Source: Polyangiaceae bacterium
Lineage (GTDB): Bacteria; Myxococcota_A; Polyangia; Polyangiales; Polyangiaceae
Length of the DNA stretch: 64,000 nt
Direction: 5' to 3'
Assembly: GCA_013214025.1 (NCBI GenBank)
Contig: JABSRN010000012.1
Location: forward strand, 1-64,000
Below are positions 44,652-52,540 of this stretch, piece by piece (within the stretch, counting starts at the first letter, position 1; each line of letters opens with the position of its first letter). A program made the translations under genes and the position numbers. Under the pieces are notes generated by a model, which was not told the origin of the DNA, did no database searches, and saw only the letters and a list, made by a program, of their open reading frames with translations.

Positions 44652-45671
44652 CTAATTGGGCTCGACGAGCAAGGAGGCGAGTACCGAGCGACGCCCCCGA
44701 AAGGGAGTGCGCCCGTGGGCGAGTTGCAGATTGTCGATCAGCAGCATGTCGCCCCGTTGCCAGGAAAACTGACGGGTCTCCTGCCAAATGGCATCTCGGA
44801 TGATGTGCATCGTTCGCCGGCAGATGGTGGAGCCGTCGCCGAAACAGGTTCGGTGCGGGTACAGGCCGGCGTCGGGGAATCGGCGGGCCGCGAATTCCAG
44901 CGCCGCGGCCCCGATGGCCATGCCCCGGAGTCCGATGCGCCATAGCTCTTCGGCGAAACTGGGGTGATAGACATGGGCTTGGTTGAACCAGAGCGGGCGT
45001 TTGGTCTTGGGGTGGTTGACGATAGCGGGGCACACGCTCTTGAGTCGGACGCCGCCGTCGGCTTTCCAAGTGGCTTCGATTCCCTGTTTTTCGCAGGCCG
45101 CGTCCACTACGGCTCTGTCCGTCGTGTCGAACATTTGGGGCCAGCTCTTGGGTACCAGTCGCGTGACCTTCTCGGGCACGTCCTGCACGTACAGGATCTG
45201 TTTATCCTTGAACTCCGATCGAATGGCTTCAGGAATTCTCTCGAGCACTAGCGACATATCCGCCAGGGGCGTCTCGCCACCGGACTTCGGGGGCTCGCTA
45301 CAGGCGAAGCTGATAGCGTCTGGGAAGGTGCGCGTGTAGCTCATCTCGTTGTGGAGCGGGATGGGGTAGATGTTTTTTAGGTCCGTGGCTGTGTAAACGT
45401 GCCCCTTAACGAGATGTCTTGGGGAGACGCCGCGCACGTACGGAAGATGCCCAAAACCAGCAGCGACATTGAATGCTTCTAGGGCATCGGGGTTGTGAAT
45501 GCCGAAGCCACGGAAGAGTAGTGCGCCGTGTTCGAGTAGCAGGGCGCGAAGTTGTGCTGGCTCCGCGCCTGCCCAGTCCGCTAGGGCGGCACTATCGCCT
45601 TGCCCCGATTTTGGGGTGATGAGCTGGGGGAAGCGAGTGTCTTCAAAGAGTGGCTTACATTCTATTTGCAT
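44652..45671 (-). CDS. TauD/TfdA-family Fe(II)/2-oxoglutarate dioxygenase
   Basis: This 339-residue protein has the fold and motifs of TauD/TfdA enzymes: an HxE metal pair in PLHNEMSYTRTFPD near residue 110, and the distal His in LAHGRTPFRGRRSVL near residue 320 with the Arg that holds 2-oxoglutarate. Use of Glu rather than Asp as the metal ligand is seen in SyrP-type beta-hydroxylases of natural-product pathways. The SGGETPLAD segment is family-typical. It converges on the hybrid kinase and lies 150 bases from the signal-peptidase-like gene on the same strand. The substrate is unknown; a role in modifying a small metabolite or peptide is an inference. Confidence 0.85.
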   Translation of the reverse strand: MQIECKPLFEDTRFPQLITPKSGQGDSAALADWAGAEPAQLRALLLEHGALLFRGFGIHNPDALEAFNVAAGFGHLPYVRGVSPRHLVKGHVYTATDLKNIYPIPLHNEMSYTRTFPDAISFACSEPPKSGGETPLADMSLVLERIPEAIRSEFKDKQILYVQDVPEKVTRLVPKSWPQMFDTTDRAVVDAACEKQGIEATWKADGGVRLKSVCPAIVNHPKTKRPLWFNQAHVYHPSFAEELWRIGLRGMAIGAAALEFAARRFPDAGLYPHRTCFGDGSTICRRTMHIIRDAIWQETRQFSWQRGDMLLIDNLQLAHGRTPFRGRRSVLASLLVEPN

Positions 45672-45822
45672 AGTGAGGCCAGAGAGCGTGGATCAAACTC
45701 CGCTTAGCATCGACTAGATTCGTCTCTGCGTTTGTCCCGACGCACAGCCTGCGTTTTGCTCAGTTTCTCGCCCCGTGGCCGAGATTGCGGATCCTGGGGA
45801 TTGCCCCACGAATCGTGCGAGT

Positions 45823-46464
45823 TTACTTGATGAAGGTAAATCGCGTTTCGGCGTCGGTGAACCCCTTCACGCCCCATAGCCGAAAAAAAATCATCTCGGG
45901 ACAGTCGCCCCAGTCGATTTCGCCGTAGGTTCGCGAGTCGTAGGGGAACACTCGGTTATCGCTCAGCAAGAAATGCGTGGAGTGAGAAACTTCGACGATT
46001 TCGGGTTCCGAATCTTGAAAGTACATGTCATCGCCCATTGCTTGGGCCCGCTTGTGGGTGCGTCCGCCGATCACTTCCATGCCACATCGGGCCTCCACTT
46101 CGGAACCATCCGTAGGGTGATAGAGGGTGACGATGCTTTCTTTGCAAGCACCCTCGGTGTCCATACGGGCGCCGTTGATGGATACGTTGGCCCCTCGGAA
46201 CTCCAGATTATCACGGCCTTTGCCGATCAAACGTCCAATGACATCGTAGCTCTTGTCCTGGGGATCGCGGCAGACGACAAGATCTCCAACCGCCGCGTCC
46301 GTGAATCGCCAGAGGAGTACCAGATCACCAGAGGACAAGGAGGGAGCCACCGAGGAGGAGAGTTCGTCGTCGTCGGGAATTACATAAGTTCGAACAGCGA
46401 CCAATCGCAGCAACACGCACGAAATCAGTAGGAAGCCGCCGAACCAGACAGAAAATTTCCCCAT
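45823..46464 (-). CDS. Degenerate type I signal peptidase (S26-like)
   Basis: This 213-residue protein has one N-terminal membrane helix and the S26 layout. The Ser box is SSSVAPSLSSGDLVLLWR (S38 aligns with the nucleophile of SMxPTL). The VGDLVV segment follows, and the C-terminal box is LLSDNRVFPYDSRTYGEI, matching GDNR...DSRxxG. The expected general-base Lys of the KRIIGLPGD box is Gly77 (VIGRLIGKGRD), so ordinary Ser-Lys catalysis looks absent. The Ser box is also diverged. It may be an inactive paralogue, or use a nearby Lys (K82 is a candidate). It is divergent from a nucleotidyltransferase-fold gene, 125 bases away, with the TauD gene downstream. Confidence 0.72.
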   Translation of the reverse strand: MGKFSVWFGGFLLISCVLLRLVAVRTYVIPDDDELSSSVAPSLSSGDLVLLWRFTDAAVGDLVVCRDPQDKSYDVIGRLIGKGRDNLEFRGANVSINGARMDTEGACKESIVTLYHPTDGSEVEARCGMEVIGGRTHKRAQAMGDDMYFQDSEPEIVEVSHSTHFLLSDNRVFPYDSRTYGEIDWGDCPEMIFFRLWGVKGFTDAETRFTFIK

Positions 46465-46589
46465 TGCCCTTTACGATAGTCGAGCCCGGGGCCCTCGTCT
46501 CGCGCAGCGGCATCCGATAGGCTCTCCGAGGGGATTGTGGACCAGCGGGAAAGAGCAGAGTCGGATGAATTGAGCCCGGAGTTCCTAGG

Positions 46590-47585
46590 GTGGTCGGTTG
46601 TGGGTCGGCGTCGGACGCAATCTTTGCCCGCGTGGGAGCGCGGGCTGTGAGGCGGAATTCTGATGGGGATGCGGCCGCCGAGGCGCTATTGGCGGCGCTG
46701 CGGGCTCGGATACGGGACGCTGTGCCCGGAGATGCTGAGCAGCAGGCCCGGGCCATGGTTCGCCGCGAGGTGCTTCGGTGGATATCTGGAGTGCTGCAAG
46801 CTGAGCTAGAGCCCGCCGTGCTGGTGAAGGGCGCGGCTCTGGCCATGACTCACTACGAGCAGCCGTGGCATCGGCCTATGAGTGACATCGATTTATTGGT
46901 GGTGCCGGAGCAGCAAGAGCGTGTGGTTGCGGCGCTGCAAAGTGCCGGAGCGATTCTGACCCCCATTCTCAACCGGCCTTGGACTACGCCCGCCTTGGGG
47001 GAGCGCCACTTGGTGCGGCAGATGGGAGCGGTCACCCAGTTGATCGAAGTGCATAGGGCTTTCGACAAGATCGTGCCGCGACCCGTCGACACGGCTGCGA
47101 TCCTGACCCGGGGAACGCCGGCGACCGATTTTCCTCAGCTGATTATCCCATGTGCCGAGGACCAATTCCTGTTGGTGGCGCTGCACGCGGCCTTCAGCGA
47201 CTTTCAACACCCCAATGCTTGGGTAGATCTCAGCCGTTTGTTGGAGCGTCGTCTGGACTGGGCTGCCGTGTTGCAGCGTGCGGAACAATGGCGCATGCAG
47301 ACCGCGCTCTATGTAGTGCTCGAATCGCTCAATTTTGTAGTACCGGGCTCCCTCAGCACGGAGCAGATCCAGCCATTGCGTCCGAACCGTCTGCGGCGAA
47401 GGTGGATCCTCTCTCAATATCAATTGGGGAGCTATCCCCTCCAAGACCGACCGAAACGCCAGGGTTTGGCATGGATGGTGGGGCAGACCCCGATGCGAGA
47501 TGATTTAGCTCATTGGGGGATCGGCTTGATGCGCTACGCGGTTCAGCGTGCCCTGGAACGGGGGGGACTTGGCGCCGGCTTGTGA
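46590..47585 (+). CDS. Nucleotidyltransferase-fold family protein
   Basis: This 331-residue protein has the motif of the NTP_transf_5 type nucleotidyltransferases: LVKGAALAMTHYEQPWHRPM followed by SDIDLLVVP (residues ~75-110), with the DxD metal pair. The following helices (AEDQFLLVALHAAF, WVDLSRLL) match the alpha-helical half of this family. Relatives are found near lasso-peptide, exopolysaccharide and other peptide-modifying loci, where they may activate or phosphorylate a substrate. The start is a GTG at 46590. It is divergent from the signal-peptidase-like gene. No asparagine synthetase-like or PqqD-like gene lies within view, so the usual partners are missing. Confidence 0.72.
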   Translation: MVGCGSASDAIFARVGARAVRRNSDGDAAAEALLAALRARIRDAVPGDAEQQARAMVRREVLRWISGVLQAELEPAVLVKGAALAMTHYEQPWHRPMSDIDLLVVPEQQERVVAALQSAGAILTPILNRPWTTPALGERHLVRQMGAVTQLIEVHRAFDKIVPRPVDTAAILTRGTPATDFPQLIIPCAEDQFLLVALHAAFSDFQHPNAWVDLSRLLERRLDWAAVLQRAEQWRMQTALYVVLESLNFVVPGSLSTEQIQPLRPNRLRRRWILSQYQLGSYPLQDRPKRQGLAWMVGQTPMRDDLAHWGIGLMRYAVQRALERGGLGAGL

Positions 47586-47621
47586 TCTCCCGCTCAGTGG
47601 CTCCCGCTCAGCGGATGCTGC

Positions 47622-48854
47622 TCAGTTGATGTTGATTCGCTCGTCACAGGAGAACGCGATGCCCAGCTCGGCGTTGGGAGCCGTGCTCACTGTGCCGCAG
47701 GTCTTCTCGCAGAGGAAGATCTGGCTCGGGTCGGTTTCGCTATCGTAGTACCAACCGTCCACGTCCCCGGAGTTGCCACAGTTGGTGCCGTCGGCTCCTG
47801 CCCAGGGCAGGGCTTCGTAGAGGACGCCGTCAGCGGTGTAGACGACGTTGGTCTCGCTGGGCACGAGGGGCACGCCGCCGGGAGCGTCGGGCACTGAGAA
47901 TTCGCAGGGGATCTCGGCGCGGCCGCGAATCGCGTTCAGGGCAGCGAGAACCTCAGCAGTTACGTCGCCGCCGCCGCCGACGATGTAAGCTTCGTCTGTG
48001 CCACCGTTATTAGCGATGCCGTTGAGGTTGCCAGTCGATTCTCCGACGCCGAGCACGAAGGTCTGAATTCCCTGGTCGAGACACTCGCCTGCTGCGTCTT
48101 CCGCATCACCGATGTCGGGGGTCGGGAAGGAGGGGTTGGGGCAATCACCGTTGAGATCAGCCAGCCTGGGTACACCGTCTGTAACGAGCAGGATCGACAC
48201 GTGCGTGGGATGATCAGTTACGTAGCTGCAGGCTCCGCGAATGGCGGCACCTGTCGGCGTGGCACCGGTTGGATCCACTGCGTTGAGCGCGCTGTTGAGG
48301 GAGTTTCGGTGGCCGTCCGTGAGAGCGCCAATCTGTACCTCAGGGGTCGCGTAATCGTCTGGATCGCAGGTAGTGTCGTTCAGAGGCTGGTCGCCGAAGA
48401 AACCGAGCCCAACTCCAACGCCGGCATTCTCCGGGGCGGCGAGGAACTGCGTGACAGCCTCTCTCACGAAGGTGATGCGCTGCTCCGCGGGAGGGGCGTC
48501 ATCGCTGCTATCGATATACCAGCCCATGGAGCCGGACATGTCGAACATGATGTAGATATCGCTGGCGGTGCCTTCGCTTGCCCGAACGTCGGAGTCGCAG
48601 GCGTCATCGAAGATGCTGCCAAAGGACGAACCGGTGATTCCGCCCTCGCCGTTGAGTCCGCCACCGTTGAGTCCGCCCTCGCCGCTACCGCCGGTGGGGT
48701 CAAAGAATGGCTCCGTCGGATCCGAGGTACCGCCACCGCCGGCGCCGGTACCGGCCTCATCGTCGTCGCTCGAGCAGGCGAAGCTACCCGCGACGCAAAG
48801 TGCGCTGAGCGCTGTGGTTCCGAGTATTCTGAGAAAGGTGCGGCTAGATTTCAT
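47622..48854 (-). CDS. von Willebrand A domain lipoprotein
   Basis: This 410-residue protein has a signal peptide ending in SFAC, a lipobox, then a Gly/Asp/Glu-rich low-complexity linker with repeats of GGLNG and GEGG. The vWA domain starts near residue 98 with the MIDAS motif MFDMSGSMG (DxSxS), a Thr in GATPTGAAIRG, and Asp in VTDGVPRL, so the metal site is complete. The C-terminal ~80 residues have several Cys and beta-like segments. vWA lipoproteins of this kind are common in myxobacteria and act in adhesion or protein complexes at the surface. It converges on the nucleotidyltransferase gene, 37 bases apart. Its binding partner is unknown. Confidence 0.85.
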   Translation of the reverse strand: MKSSRTFLRILGTTALSALCVAGSFACSSDDDEAGTGAGGGGTSDPTEPFFDPTGGSGEGGLNGGGLNGEGGITGSSFGSIFDDACDSDVRASEGTASDIYIMFDMSGSMGWYIDSSDDAPPAEQRITFVREAVTQFLAAPENAGVGVGLGFFGDQPLNDTTCDPDDYATPEVQIGALTDGHRNSLNSALNAVDPTGATPTGAAIRGACSYVTDHPTHVSILLVTDGVPRLADLNGDCPNPSFPTPDIGDAEDAAGECLDQGIQTFVLGVGESTGNLNGIANNGGTDEAYIVGGGGDVTAEVLAALNAIRGRAEIPCEFSVPDAPGGVPLVPSETNVVYTADGVLYEALPWAGADGTNCGNSGDVDGWYYDSETDPSQIFLCEKTCGTVSTAPNAELGIAFSCDERININ

Positions 48855-49362
48855 GGCAGGACTCCGAGGGCGCTAAGCGAAGAGGGGATTAGAAGGGCCG
48901 ACGATGACGAACGTCGACGGGGCCGAGGTGGCGGCGCAACACTGTGGGTGGGGCGCCTACACTCAAACATAACGTATTCGCAGTGACTGATCGACTCTCT
49001 ATAGTCACGCTAACATTTTCCTGAACGAGGGATGCGTAGCAATCCATCTGACCGAAGCCCCATTCGGTGCCGGACATCAATATTCGTTAATGGCTTCCAC
49101 AGCTTTGGCGCACGCCACCGGCCGGTGAAGCGACGGGGATTTCGACTCTAAGGGGATTGTTATTCGGCGCGGTCAAACAGTATTCGTGATGCCGCACAAC
49201 CGTAGGCTTGAGTGATGGGAGACCTGCTGACCTGCTTGTCCGAGAGTGGGGCGGACAACACCGCGCGCTCGGCTTCAGCCGACAACGGTATTTGAAATGC
49301 AGGCGGACGGCATTAGCGTGGCGCCTCAGGCTAGCGTAACCCCACGCTAGGGAGATCTAAAC
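48855..49362. other. Divergent intergenic region, possible operator only
   Basis: This 508-base spacer separates the vWA lipoprotein (leftward) from the SDR gene (rightward). Small open frames (for example 48889-49080 minus) have no signal or family look. The right end holds three TAGCGT copies, listed separately. No RNA gene was seen. Promoters for both sides should lie here but no convincing pair of boxes was found by eye. Confidence 0.35.
49314..49349 (+). promoter_or_regulatory. Triple TAGCGT element, possible operator of the SDR gene
   Basis: TAGCGTGG at 49314-49321, TAGCGTAA at about 49332-49339, and the reverse complement CCACGCTA at 49342-49349 lie just upstream of the SDR ATG at 49363. 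The first and third copies form a perfect inverted repeat of eight bases. Such spacing is typical of a dimeric repressor site. It has not been tested and could be chance in GC-rich DNA. Confidence 0.4.
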
Positions 49363-50154
49363 ATGCTGACGAAGAAACACGCGCTCATCACAGGCGGAGC
49401 GCAGGGCATCGGGCTCGGAATCGCCGAGGCCTTTCTGGATGAAGGCGCTTCGGTGGTGTTGGCCGATCGGAATGAAGAAGTCCTCGAGGAGACGGTTGCG
49501 ACTCTGCGAAGTAAGTTCCCGGATAGTCAAATATACGGAGTTGAAGGTGACGTCAGTGACGCTGACGCTGTGGAAAAGATGGTGGCTGAGGCTGTCGAGG
49601 CGACGCCAGGGTTGAACGTTCTAGTGAACAATGCGGGCTTTGGAGCCTTGTCGCGCTTCTGGGAAATGGATCCGGAAATTTGGCGGGCTGTGGTCGACAC
49701 AACACTCACCGGCACCTTCCTGGTGGCCCGAGAAGTGACTCGCAGCATGTTGGCCCGTGAGGCCCGGGGCAGCATCATCAACATCGCGTCGGTGAACGCC
49801 GTGATTCCGACCACAGGGTGCGCCGCCTACTGCTCGGCGAAGGGCGGCATCGAAATGTTCACCAAAACGGCTGCCTTAGAGCTCGCACCCCATCATATCA
49901 ATGTGAATGCCATCGGCCCCGGCACGACCCGTACTCCGCTGACCGAGCTCACCTACGAGACCCCGGGATTCAAAGAGGGTGTGCTCGAACATTCGCCCAT
50001 GGGCCGTTTGGGCGAGGTGGAGGATATTGCGAAAGTCGCCGTCTTCTTGGCGAGCGAGTACGCGAGTTGGGTTACCGGGCAGCTGATCCTAGCGGATGGC
50101 GGCCAAGGGCTGATTGGACTGCCGCCCTACTATGAAACACTCATGGGCGAATGA
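49363..50154 (+). CDS. Short-chain dehydrogenase/reductase (FabG-like)
   Basis: This 263-residue classical SDR has TGGAQGIGLGIAEAF at the N-terminus, LADRN after strand 2 (NAD(H) preference suggested by Asp), NNAGFG, Ser in IINIASVNAV, and the YCSAK pair. The C-terminus has the FLASEYASWVTGQ and ADGG blocks usual in oxidoreductases of the FabG group. It follows a possible operator with three TAGCGT copies. Its substrate is not clear; the context gives no pathway. Confidence 0.85.
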   Translation: MLTKKHALITGGAQGIGLGIAEAFLDEGASVVLADRNEEVLEETVATLRSKFPDSQIYGVEGDVSDADAVEKMVAEAVEATPGLNVLVNNAGFGALSRFWEMDPEIWRAVVDTTLTGTFLVAREVTRSMLAREARGSIINIASVNAVIPTTGCAAYCSAKGGIEMFTKTAALELAPHHINVNAIGPGTTRTPLTELTYETPGFKEGVLEHSPMGRLGEVEDIAKVAVFLASEYASWVTGQLILADGGQGLIGLPPYYETLMGE

Positions 50155-50198
50155 GCGCACTCCGAGAACGCGCGTAGCTCCGGGAAATCGAGAGGGGC

Positions 50199-51181
50199 TC
50201 AGCCGGTGGCCAGATCCCCCAGAATTTCTTTTACACGACCGGCAGAGAAGCGTTTTAGCAGTCCTCGAATGTTGAGCTTGGCGACCTCTTTCCGCTCCAA
50301 TTCGTAGGAGCTGCTGCTTACCAAGACGGGAGTTTCCAGATTGACCCGCTCCTCGAGGAGTTTGGCACAGAGGCTGACGACGTCGGTCTTTGGCATCAAC
50401 CCGTCGATGACGGTTAGATCGTACTTATGCGAGCTGCCGCGGCCTCCACCAATCCGCTGGCGCCTGAATCGGACTTGGCATGTAGGGACGCGCAACCCGC
50501 ACGGATACTCAGCCGGGCACCCTTCGGAAGTTCCGTCACCTTGGCTTCTTGGACAGCTTCATGCAGCCGCTGGGCCAACCGTGCGGCACCCTTCAACTCG
50601 ATACCTCTGAGCCCGACGACGAACTCGTCGTCGGTGTATCGCCCCAGCAAATCTTCAGTTCGTACCGTGTCCCGGGCGACGTCTGCCACCAGAGCTATGA
50701 CCGATTCTTTGAGTTTGTTGGAGAGTTCACCGGCGTTTTCTTCCAAGCGGAAGCGGATGACCGAGGTGTCGGTGTGGTGCAGGAGAGAGTACGCAACCTC
50801 CGAGCGGAGATTCTGCAGAAGGTGTTTGCGATTGCTCGCTCCGGTCGCCGGATTGTGGCGGGCGGAACGGTAGATCTGCTGGATGAATGGCTCTTGGTCA
50901 GGGGCCATGGTGCTGACGCGAAAACTCACATACGGCCCGAACTGGAGCAGATCACCCGGGGACAAGATGTGCACGGCGATTCGACAATTGTTGATGAAGG
51001 TCCCATTGCGGCTCTCGAGATCCTCGACGAGGTACCGTCCGTCTTAGAACGAAACACGGGCAGGGGCCCGGCTGACGGAGCTGTCGTTCAACCGGATGCT
51101 CGCGGACTGGCCCCTCCCAAGAATCATCGTGGTCGAGTTGAGAGTGGTGGGCCCTCCGGCGAGTCCAGTACTCGAGGGCAC
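50199..51181 (-). pseudogene. Disrupted FHA-GGDEF-receiver regulator
   Basis: Reading from a GTG at 51181, the first ~45 residues form an FHA domain start (MILGRGQSASIRLND, SVSRAPARVSF). A TAA at 51044-51046 then interrupts it. After the stop the same frame continues as DGRYLVEDLESRNGTFINN and LSPGDLLQFG, the rest of the FHA domain. It continues into a GGDEF-type domain, degenerate at its key motif (RYTDDEFVV instead of GGDEF), which stops at 50414. A different frame (to 50199) then carries the back half of a receiver domain (VIDGLMPKTD onward), missing its first ~45 residues. So at least two lesions exist: a nonsense codon and a frame change or deletion. Reinitiation could make a 186-residue C-terminal piece. 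Confidence 0.75.
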
Positions 51182-51374
51182 AGCTGTGGCGGCTCTCAAA
51201 TTGTTTCGCCGGTGGCGGCAATAGTGGGAGGATGTTAGGCGGTTCCGAGCCCCGGTCGCCAGTGTGGGGTTCCGGACCCGGCTAGCAGAGCAGCCTAGAC
51301 TATGCTTTTTTCGAACCTTCTTCTGTCGCCGCGAGCTAACCTGCTGGCGCGCCCACTCAGCGAGGTGCGGGTCC

Positions 51375-52181
51375 GTGGACGATAAGACGGAGGACAGTCT
51401 GGAGTGTTTGGTAGCTGAGTCCCTGGACGCGGAGGCCGAGCTCTACGACTGCTTGCCAGAGCTGCTGGCAGATCTCGATGAGTTGTCCGTACCAACGGAG
51501 GTAGTGCTCGATCTTATCGACCACGCAGAAGTCGCGCCGGGTGCCCAAATACTGGACTTGGGCTGCGGCAAGGGCGCGTTGGCCATCGGCATAGGGTCAC
51601 GATTCGGAGCTAACGTTTGGGGCATCGACGGACACCCGAAGTTCGTGGATGCCGCGGTGGAGAGCGCTCGCATCGCGGCTCAGGAAACATGCTCCTTTCG
51701 TACAGCAGATATTCGGCAGGCTGTGTTTGATTACCGTGGTTTGGACATGGTGTGTTTCGTCGGCATTGGACCGATCATCGGCGATCTTGAGCAGACATTG
51801 GCAACGCTGCGGCGATGTCTTCGCCCCGGTGGCTACTTGGTGCTCGATGAGGCCTACCTTTCGGCACCAAAAAGCGAATTGGGGCCGGAGTACGAACACT
51901 GCTTCGATCGGGAGACCACGCTGGCGCGTTTGGAGAGCCAGGGAGATCGAGTGTGCGCGGAAGCCTTGCTGGACACTCCCGCCAGCGACCAGTTTTATCG
52001 GGAAGCGACCGAGAAAATTTTGGCCCGGGCGCGCGCAATCGCGGCTGAGCATCCAGAGCTTGCGTCAGTTGTTTTGGAGTTCGCCGATCGCCAACGGGCA
52101 GAGACGGAGAGTCTGGGGGGACCGTTGGTCGGGGCCCTGTGGCTGTTGCGGACGCCGAGCGACACTAACCCGCGTCCGTAG
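51375..52181 (+). CDS. Class I SAM-dependent methyltransferase
   Basis: This 268-residue protein (from the GTG at 51375) has the SAM-binding motif ILDLGCGKGALAIGI near residue 57, an acidic residue after strand 2 (GIDGHPKF), MVCFVGIG, and LRPGGYLVLDEAYL as the post-motif III strand. No motif identifies the methyl acceptor. An upstream frame to 51264 adds a non-conserved leader that overlaps the neighbouring pseudogene. It stands between a broken regulator and a disordered protein. A small-molecule substrate is the default guess. Confidence 0.8.
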   Translation: MDDKTEDSLECLVAESLDAEAELYDCLPELLADLDELSVPTEVVLDLIDHAEVAPGAQILDLGCGKGALAIGIGSRFGANVWGIDGHPKFVDAAVESARIAAQETCSFRTADIRQAVFDYRGLDMVCFVGIGPIIGDLEQTLATLRRCLRPGGYLVLDEAYLSAPKSELGPEYEHCFDRETTLARLESQGDRVCAEALLDTPASDQFYREATEKILARARAIAAEHPELASVVLEFADRQRAETESLGGPLVGALWLLRTPSDTNPRP

Positions 52182-52540
52182 CCTGCCGCGTCCGAGAAAG
52201 CCTGGGCGCGGATCGCCGTTCACGATGCGGTGGAGTCTGTGGTGGGCAGAAGCCGATTCGGCAATTCGCCGCCAGCGGGCTTCGGCGCGATGCGTCGTAA
52301 CTCACACGCTTATTGATCGGTTTGCATGTGCCCACGGCGTGCGGACGCCGAACCAGTAAAAGATTCAAGATATTAGGCGTGGTTGGTGAGATCGGCGGCT
52401 GAATTAGGTGTTGTCTGCCCACTGCAGGGACCCATGTGGGCAACCCGAGTGGCCGTTCGGGGATGGGGCAATTCGGGTTCCTGCCGGAGCTCGACATGGC
52501 TCGCATTGAAACGCCAACCAAAAAGGGGCCTTGAACTGTC
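52182..52540. other. Intergenic region, nothing recognised
   Basis: This 359-base gap lies between the methyltransferase and the disordered protein on the same strand. It includes an AT-richer patch near 52355-52380 that may hold a promoter for the next gene. A minus-strand frame (52165-52593) is Arg/Pro-rich and overlaps both neighbours, so I do not call it. Confidence 0.35.

Noticed and set aside
48201-48986. 261-residue + strand frame opposite the vWA gene
   Set aside because: The vWA protein has a full MIDAS motif and lipobox. This frame is a shadow.
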